This document shows, in pieces, positions 58,788-64,000 of a DNA stretch of 64,000 nt (positions within the stretch are counted from its first letter, which is position 1; the number at the start of each line of letters is the position of its first letter). Source of the stretch: Pseudoduganella rivuli (GTDB lineage Bacteria > Pseudomonadota > Gammaproteobacteria > Burkholderiales > Burkholderiaceae_D); assembly GCF_009674485.1 (NCBI RefSeq), contig NZ_WKJJ01000026.1, positions 32,186 through 96,185 of the forward strand, in the 5' to 3' direction. The notes beneath the pieces were generated by a model. The model saw only the letters and a list, made by a program, of their open reading frames with translations, did no database searches and was not told the DNA's origin. Made by a program: the position numbers and the translations under genes.

Positions 58788-58878
58788 GTTGAACTCCTTT
58801 CCTGGTTGGCACTGATTGATAAAGGACAAACACATTAACGAATGCGCAACGGAATGGCAAGCGTTTTTTTCTGCCGTG

Positions 58879-60423
58879 TTATTCAGGCAAGTCCGTGGCG
58901 GCCCACACGGCAATGTGCTTGGTGCCCCCTTCATGAAACATGATGCGGGGCGGCGGCAGGTTGAATGGGGCGGCGGTCAGGTCCAGCGCCTGCCAGCCGC
59001 CGTTGCGGATCGCGCCATTGCGGCCGGTCGCGTGGGTGGTGGTGATCAGGTAGCGCGCACCACTCTGGCGGAAGCGCTTCAGCGTCATCATGACGGCTTC
59101 CAGCGGCAAATGCGTCAGGACGTCGCGGCACAGGATGGCGTCGCTGCGCGGCAAGGTGGCGGTCACGATATCGGCCTCGGAGAAGAAGCAATTGGACTGT
59201 TCCTTCATCCGTTCCCGTACATCGGCCACCAGTTCCGGAACGATGTCGAAGCCCAGGTACAGCCGCAATGCCGGCGCCAGCTCGCGGGTCCAGTTCATAT
59301 CGCCGCAACCGGCATCGGCCACGATTTCCACGCCGAGGAACTTCAGCGTGGCGGGCAGCCATTTGCGCAGCCCCACGGTCGCGGACAGCGCCGAGCCGGA
59401 GCCGGAACGGGTTTCATCGCAATTCCAGAAATTGTCGCGCCAGATGCGCACGAACATGTCCTTGCGCGCCGTGCATTGCGCCGGCTGGTCCGGCGCCAGT
59501 TCGGGCTTCAGCAGCAGCGCGCCGCGAAACGTGCGGACGCCGAAGTTCAGGCCGGAAAAGGCTTCGTATTCAGCCAATGAACGCGCCGTGCCCAGCCCAT
59601 AGCGTTCGATGTCGACCAGGTCCTCGTCGCGGACCGGATCGATGCCCAGCATGTAGCGGATGCGTTTGCGCGCGTGCTGGTTCAGCTTGTCCCAGTCGGT
59701 CTGGTCTTTCCAGTGGCGGGGACGTTCCGGGCGCTGTCCGTAATCGTGGAACGCCACCACGGCGTTCGGCACAAAGATGTCCCAGCCGCTGGTCCACATG
59801 CGCACGGCCATCGTGATTTCTTCCCCTTCGAAATACACATACGGGTCGTATGGCACTTCGTCGACGATGCGTCCCGCCGCGAAAATCAGCCCTGCACCAA
59901 TAAAGGCATTCTTGCGCGGCAAGGGCGGCGCGTCCTTCATGCTGGCCATTTCAGAGCGCTGCACCAGCACGCCGAAGTCGTCGAACCATTTGGGATAAAT
60001 CGTAACGACGCCTTCGTCGCCGTACGTATCGGGTGGCGTGAAAGTCAGCGGGTAAGTGGACAGCACCGGCTTGGGGCTGTCGCATTGGGCCAGCATCCCG
60101 ATCAGCAGTTCGTCCCAGCCTTGCACGAAGCGCATGTGGCTGTCGACCTGCATGAAATAATCCTCGCCCTGCCACAGCGACTGCACCTTGCTGCGCGCCC
60201 AGCAGGCGCCCTTGCTTTCGGAGGCATGGACGCGGATGGTGCGCACCTGTTCCGGCCGCGTCTCCACGACGAAGCAATCGTCATCCTCCTTCGGTACGAA
60301 TTGCCAGCAGATCCCGATAAACACCCGCTCCGGCCTGGCCGCCTTTTCAAACAGGTCCCGCACCGTGTTCTGGCAATCGGGATCCCGGTAGCTGGCAATG
60401 GAGACAAATATCGTCGGGTGCAA
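58879..60423 (-). CDS. GlcNAc-type glycosyltransferase fused to a SAM-dependent methyltransferase
   Basis: 514 residues from a TTG at 60423 with GAGG five bases upstream. Residues 1-280 match the (GlcNAc) glycosyltransferase family related to eukaryotic Skp1 hydroxyproline GlcNAc transferase: PTIFVSIASYRDPDCQNTV, GACWARSKVQSLW, and the DxD-like QVDSHMRF (94-96). The stretch PYDPYVYFEGEEITMAVRMW (191-210) follows. Residues about 330-514 form a class I methyltransferase (VADAGCGDMNW at 368-378; LGFDIVPELVADVRERM; CRDVLTHLPLEAVMMTL). It starts 17 bases after the giant Thr-rich repeat gene, in the same direction, so the two are probably co-expressed. No signal peptide, so it acts in the cytosol. 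Confidence 0.85.
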   Translation of the reverse strand: MHPTIFVSIASYRDPDCQNTVRDLFEKAARPERVFIGICWQFVPKEDDDCFVVETRPEQVRTIRVHASESKGACWARSKVQSLWQGEDYFMQVDSHMRFVQGWDELLIGMLAQCDSPKPVLSTYPLTFTPPDTYGDEGVVTIYPKWFDDFGVLVQRSEMASMKDAPPLPRKNAFIGAGLIFAAGRIVDEVPYDPYVYFEGEEITMAVRMWTSGWDIFVPNAVVAFHDYGQRPERPRHWKDQTDWDKLNQHARKRIRYMLGIDPVRDEDLVDIERYGLGTARSLAEYEAFSGLNFGVRTFRGALLLKPELAPDQPAQCTARKDMFVRIWRDNFWNCDETRSGSGSALSATVGLRKWLPATLKFLGVEIVADAGCGDMNWTRELAPALRLYLGFDIVPELVADVRERMKEQSNCFFSEADIVTATLPRSDAILCRDVLTHLPLEAVMMTLKRFRQSGARYLITTTHATGRNGAIRNGGWQALDLTAAPFNLPPPRIMFHEGGTKHIAVWAATDLPE

Positions 60424-60440
60424 ATCGGCCTCTTTTTAAA

Positions 60441-63400
60441 TTACCACTGCAACTTGTCGATGTGGTCGGCATGCGTCTGGTGGATGTCCGTGTGCGACGA
60501 AGCATGGTGATCGTCTGCCGGCACATGGCCATCGACAATCTTCTGCCCATCGATTTCCTCGGTCCACGCGCCGCCCTGCACCGCACCCTGCTCATGGCTG
60601 AAGTCCATCTCGATCACATCGGCCCAGTTGCCGCTGGCGCCGCCGGCAACCCCGGCTCCACCCTGCACGTCGCCGAAGTGGAACATATCGGTCGTGGCAT
60701 CATGCTGCAGACTGTCGTGGCCTGTCAACGATGCACTGTTATCGTGCGCACTGAGGCTGTCCGTATGGTTGCCGTCCACGGACAGTCCCTTGATGTGGGA
60801 CGCATCCGTATCGCCGGTCGTGCTGGCGTGGTTGTTGCCCGTGTCGTCGCTTGCAGCCTTGGTCGTGGTGCTGGACTCGTTGGCTTCCTGTACGCGGTAG
60901 CCGGATTTGGTCTTGCCGCCGCCGGTTCCGCCACCGTTGCCATTGCCATTGCCATTGCCGTTGTTACCGTTGCCATTATTGCCGTTGCTGTTTCCGCTGT
61001 TGCCCGGAGCAGTGGTCGGCTCTGGCGTCGACGTTGGCGCGGCGGTCGGTGCTGCCGTCGGCGCGACGGTTGGCGCCACCGTTGGAGCGGACGTCGCCGC
61101 GGGCGCGCTCGTCGCGGCATTTTCGGCGTTGTTATGGCTGCCGGAATTACCCGGTGCGCTCTGGTCGCCGTTGCCGTGGCCATTGTTGGCTTGCGAACCG
61201 TGTCCATTGCCATTGCCGTTATTGCCGGTTTCCGGCGCCGTGGTTGGGGCCTGCGTCGGCGCATGGGTTGGCGCTTCGGTTGGTGCAACCGTTGGCGCCT
61301 GCGTTTGCACGGGTTCCGTGGTCACCGCATTCTCGGCGTTGTTATGAGCACCGGAATTGCCTGGCGCAGTCTGGTCGCCGTTGCCATGGCCATTGTTCGC
61401 GTTCGAACCGCCGCCGTTGCCGCTGTTGCCCGATGCGCTGGTCGGCTCAGGCGTTGCAGTTGGCGCCGGCGTGGTCGTGATCGCGTTTTCAGCATTGTTA
61501 TTGCTGCCGGAATTACCCGGAGCAGTCTGGTCACCGTTGCCGTGGCCATTATTGGCGTTCGAACCGCCGCCGTTGCCATTGCCGCCGTTGCCCGATGCGC
61601 TGGTTGGCGATGGCGTTGCGGTTGGCGCCGATGTCGTGGTCGGCGCAGGCGTCGTGGTTACTGCGTTCTCAGCATTGTTATTGCCGCCCGAATTTCCCGG
61701 GGCAGTCTGGTCACCGTTGCCGTGGCCATTGTTGGCGTTCGAACCGCCGCCGTTGCCATTGCCGCCGTTGCCCGATGCGCTGGTTGGCGATGGCGTTACG
61801 GTTGGCGCCGGCGTCGTGGTTGGTGCCGGCGTGGTCGTAACCGCGTTTTCAGCATTGTTATTGCTGCCGGAATTGCCCGGGGCAGTCTGGTCACCGTTGC
61901 CGTGGCCATTGTTGGCGTTCGAACCGCCGCCGTTGCCCGATGCGCTGGTTGGCGATGGCGTTACGGTTGGCGCCGACGTCGTGGTTGGTGCCGGCGTGGT
62001 CGTAACCGCGTTTTCAGCATTGTTATTGCTGCCGGAATTGCCCGGGGCAGTCTGGTCACCGTTGCCGTGGCCATTGTTGGCGTTCGAGCCGCCGCCGTTG
62101 CCGTTGTTACCCGATGCGCTGGTTGGCGATGGCGTCACGGTTGGTTCGGACGTCGTAGTCGGAGAAGGCGTCGGCGTCGGAGCAGACGTGCCGCCACCGG
62201 CATTTTCAGCGTTGTTATGACCGCCGGAATTACCTGGGGCAGTCTGGTCGCCATTGCCAAAGCCGTTGTTGGCGTTCGAGCCTCCACCGTTGCCATTACC
62301 GTTATTGCCGGAGTCGCTGGTCGGCGACGGCGTTGGAGTTGGCTCGGACGTCGTGGTCGGCGCTGGTGCTGTCGGCGCTGGTTCGGTTGTAGCTGGCTCC
62401 GTCGTTGCAGGCGCTGTCGTGGCTGGTTCAGTCGTTGCCGGTTCCGTCGTGGCTGGTTCCGTCGTGGCCGGTGCAGTCGTCGCAGGCTCGGTTGTCGCAG
62501 GCGCGGTCGTGGCTGGCTCCGTCGTAGCTGGCGCAGTCGTCGCAGGCTCGGTCGTGGCTGGCTCAGTCGTTGCCGGTTCCGTCGTCGCCGGCGCGGTTGT
62601 AGCAGGCTCCGTGGTCGCCGGTGCAGTCGTCGCAGGCTCGGTTGTCGCAGGCGCTGTCGTGGCTGGTTCAGTCGTTGCTGGCGCAGTCGTGGCAGGTTCC
62701 GTGGCTGCCGGTGCAGTCGTCGCAGGCTCAGTTGTCGCAGGCGCAGTCGTAGCTGGTTCCGTCGTTGCTGGCGCTGTCGTGGCTGGCTCGGTGGTCGCTG
62801 GCTCGGTCGTCGCCGGTTCAGTCGTCGCCGGCGCAGTTGTAGCCGGCTCCGTCGTAGCTGGCTCGGTCGTGGCTGGTTCAGTCGTGGCTGGTTCAGTCGT
62901 AGCTGGCTCAGTTGTCGCAGGCGCAGTCGTCGCAGGCTCGGTCGTGGCAGGCTCAGTCGTTGCCGGTTCCGTGGTCGCCGGCTCGGTTGTAGCCGGCTCC
63001 GTCGTTGCGGGCGCTGTCGTGGCTGGTTCAGTCGTAGCTGGCGCAGTCGTAGCGGGCTCAGTCGTCGCCGGCTCGGTTGTAGCCGGTTCAGTCGTTGCCG
63101 GTTCAGTCGTGGCTGGTTCAGTCGTAGCCGGCTCCGTCGTTGCAGGCGCAGTCGTTGCCGGCTCAGTCGTTGCCGGCTCGGTCGTTGCCGGCTCGGTCGT
63201 GGCTGGTTCTGTCGTTGCTGGCTCAGTCGTTGCTGGCTCGGTCGTGGCTGGTTCTGTCGTTGCCGGTTCAGTCGTAGCCGGTTCAGTCGTAGCCGGTTCA
63301 GTCGTAGCCGGTTCCGTCGTCGCAGGTTCGGTCGTGGCCGGCTCAGTCGTTGATGGCTCAGTCGTTGCTGGCTCCGTCGTGGCTGGCTCGGTCGTGGCTG

Positions 63401-64000
63401 GCGCAGTCGTAGCCGGTTCGGTCGTAGCTGGCTCAGTCGTTGCCGGCTCGGTTGTCGCCGGTTCCGTCGTCGCAGGCTCAGTCGTAGCCGGTTCAGTCGT
63501 AGCCGGTTCCGTCGTCGCAGGTTCGGTCGTGGCCGGTTCGGTTGTAGCCGGTTCAGTCGTCGCTGGTTCGCTCGTGGCCGGCTCAGTCGTTGCTGGTTCA
63601 GTCGTAGCTGGCGCGGTCGTGGCTGGTTCCGTCGTAGCTGGCTCAGTCGTCGCTGGCTCGGTCGTGGCTGGTTCTGTCGTTGCTGGTTCAGTCGTCGCTG
63701 GTTCGGTCGTGGCCGGCTCGGTCGTTGCTGGCTCGGTCGTTGCCGGTTCAGTCGTGGCTGGTTCAGTCGTTGCCGGCTCAGTCGTTGCTGGCTCGGTCGT
63801 GGCTGGTTCTGTCGTTGCTGGCTCAGTCGTAGCCGGTTCAGTCGTAGCCGGTTCAGTCGTCGCTGGTTCGGTCGTGGCCGGCTCAGTCGTTGCTGGCTCG
63901 GTCGTTGCAGGCTCGGTCGTGGCTGGTTCAGTCGTTGCCGGCTCGGTTGTCGCCGGTTCCGTCGTCGCAGGCTCAGTCGTAGCCGGTTCAGTCGTAGCCG
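60441..64000 (-). CDS. Giant repeat protein with mucin-like Thr/Pro/Ala/Glu region, 5' end outside the window
   Basis: At least 1185 codons are open from beyond the window to the TAA at 60441. From N- to C-terminus the visible part has three regions. First come at least 107 tandem five-residue units Ala-Thr-Thr-Glu/Ala-Pro (62386-64000). Then come seven Gly/Asn-rich modules built on SNANNGHGNGDQTAPGNSG with Thr/Pro linkers (about 61117-62312). Last is a unique C-terminal region of about 160 residues, rich in Asp, His and Ser, ending in DHIDKLQW. Two fifths of the repeat is Thr, as in O-glycosylated mucins. The acidic C-terminus could be a type I secretion signal (inference). The frame that fits all regions has no stop; other frames are shadows. 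Confidence 0.9.
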   Translation of the reverse strand, partial: ATTEPATTEPATTEPATTEPATTEPATTEPATTEPATTEPATTEPATTEPATTEPATTEPATTEPATTEPATTEPATTEPATTEPATTEPATTEPATTEPATTEPATTEPATTEPATTEPATTEPATTAPATTEPATTEPATSEPATTEPATTEPATTEPATTEPATTEPATTEPATTEPATTEPATTEPATTEPATTAPATTEPATTEPATTEPSTTEPATTEPATTEPATTEPATTEPATTEPATTEPATTEPATTEPATTEPATTEPATTEPATTEPATTAPATTEPATTEPATTEPATTEPATTEPATTEPATTAPATTEPATTAPATTEPATTEPATTEPATTEPATTEPATTAPATTEPATTEPATTEPATTEPATTEPATTAPATTEPATTEPATTEPATTAPATTEPATTAPATTEPATTAPAATEPATTAPATTEPATTAPATTEPATTAPATTEPATTAPATTEPATTEPATTEPATTAPATTEPATTAPATTEPATTAPATTEPATTEPATTEPATTAPATTEPATTEPAPTAPAPTTTSEPTPTPSPTSDSGNNGNGNGGGSNANNGFGNGDQTAPGNSGGHNNAENAGGGTSAPTPTPSPTTTSEPTVTPSPTSASGNNGNGGGSNANNGHGNGDQTAPGNSGSNNNAENAVTTTPAPTTTSAPTVTPSPTSASGNGGGSNANNGHGNGDQTAPGNSGSNNNAENAVTTTPAPTTTPAPTVTPSPTSASGNGGNGNGGGSNANNGHGNGDQTAPGNSGGNNNAENAVTTTPAPTTTSAPTATPSPTSASGNGGNGNGGGSNANNGHGNGDQTAPGNSGSNNNAENAITTTPAPTATPEPTSASGNSGNGGGSNANNGHGNGDQTAPGNSGAHNNAENAVTTEPVQTQAPTVAPTEAPTHAPTQAPTTAPETGNNGNGNGHGSQANNGHGNGDQSAPGNSGSHNNAENAATSAPAATSAPTVAPTVAPTAAPTAAPTSTPEPTTAPGNSGNSNGNNGNGNNGNGNGNGNGGGTGGGKTKSGYRVQEANESSTTTKAASDDTGNNHASTTGDTDASHIKGLSVDGNHTDSLSAHDNSASLTGHDSLQHDATTDMFHFGDVQGGAGVAGGASGNWADVIEMDFSHEQGAVQGGAWTEEIDGQKIVDGHVPADDHHASSHTDIHQTHADHIDKLQW
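61117..62312 (-). repeat. Seven Gly/Asn-rich modules in the giant protein gene
   Basis: Seven copies of a module around NNGHGNGDQTAPGNSG plus NNNAENA, separated by Thr/Pro/Ser/Ala linkers (TTTPAPTTT, TPSPTSASG). Copy to copy the module is nearly invariant in protein; one copy has Phe for His and the last has Ser for Thr. The linkers vary in length, which suggests expansion by recombination. Confidence 0.9.
62386..64000 (-). repeat. Tandem 15-bp repeat coding for Ala-Thr-Thr-Glu/Ala-Pro
   Basis: 107 complete 15-base units plus a partial one, in unbroken phase to the window edge (plus-strand form GTCGTNGCNGGNTCN or GTCGTNGCNGGNGCN). Most differences between units are silent third-position changes. 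Exceptions include a Ser for Ala at 63346, an Ala for Thr at 62701 and a Ser for Thr near 63571. A 70-base block at 63436-63505 is identical to 63931-64000. Confidence 0.97.

Noticed and set aside
60462..63353. Long plus-strand frame opposite the giant repeat gene
   Set aside because: The repeat unit is a multiple of three, so several frames stay open. The plus-strand reading is an Arg/Cys/Trp-rich low-complexity sequence with no start signal or domain, and it stops only where one unit carries a changed codon (63351-63353).
62386..64000. CRISPR-like or satellite array
   Set aside because: The units are 15 bases with no spacers and form one open minus-strand frame, so this is a coding repeat, not a CRISPR array.
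1..64000. tRNA, rRNA, insertion sequences, prophage or attachment sites
   Set aside because: I looked for tRNA-like cloverleaf ends, rRNA, transposase or integrase genes and phage structural genes and saw none. Short non-coding RNAs could still be missed by eye.

Overview
The window reads as chromosomal DNA of a high-GC betaproteobacterium, most likely an Oxalobacteraceae member of the Massilia/Duganella/Janthinobacterium type. Pointers are the HexR-linked Entner-Doudoroff cluster, a PEP-CTERM surface protein, ImuA/ImuB/DnaE2 mutagenesis genes, DUF3147 and DUF4242 proteins, and intergenic REP-like palindromes. No rRNA, tRNA, CRISPR array or insertion sequence was recognised. Nearly every long open frame opposite a real gene is a high-GC shadow and is left out.

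Layout. 1-5.8 kb: a cut-off secreted protein, a TPR-like protein, a secreted subtilisin, small housekeeping proteins, an ADP-ribosylglycohydrolase, a GNAT acetyltransferase and an alpha/beta hydrolase. 5.8-10.6 kb: a visibly more A/T-rich run of small secreted or membrane proteins of unknown function, plus a CPBP protease and an LprI-like protein. 10.6-13.8 kb: dnaE2 with a LexA box. 13.9-18.8 kb: PhzF-like enzyme, TonB-dependent receptor and a second subtilisin paralogous to the first. 19.0-20.2 kb: a fusion of a CoaD-like nucleotidyltransferase with an HD phosphohydrolase. 20.4-24.6 kb: envelope-stress-type operon (HtrA protease, response regulator, histidine kinase) and an Hsp20 gene with a sigma-32-like promoter. 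24.8-32.4 kb: M61 peptidase, hydrolase, imuA-imuB behind a second LexA box, Na+/H+ antiporter and an esterase. 32.5-39.5 kb: hrpA, argA, a YggX-type protein, a lipoprotein and rpiA. 39.7-42.9 kb: a response regulator, a CheC-like protein and a diguanylate cyclase facing a soluble chemoreceptor. 43-46 kb: a very glycine-rich PEP-CTERM protein. 46.3-54.1 kb: sugar catabolism (edd-eda, pgi-lactonase, zwf-hexR), with a shared candidate HexR operator in both control regions.

The last 10 kb hold the most unusual content. A same-strand run encodes an RtcB RNA ligase, the release factor PrfH, a diverged sigma-70-like protein and a calcineurin-like phosphoesterase, which looks like an extended RNA-repair/ribosome-rescue operon. 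Upstream of it lies a protein joining a Skp1-GnT-like (GlcNAc) glycosyltransferase to a methyltransferase. Seventeen bases before that gene ends a giant gene that leaves the window. It carries seven Gly/Asn-rich modules and at least 107 tandem copies of a five-residue Ala-Thr-Thr-Glu/Ala-Pro repeat. A bacterial mucin-like protein with a dedicated modifying enzyme is the main hypothesis offered here.

How the genes fit together: edd, eda, pgi, the lactonase and zwf form an Entner-Doudoroff route, with HexR as the probable repressor. dnaE2 and imuAB form a LexA-controlled mutasome split between two loci. The two-component genes and the HtrA protease form one operon.
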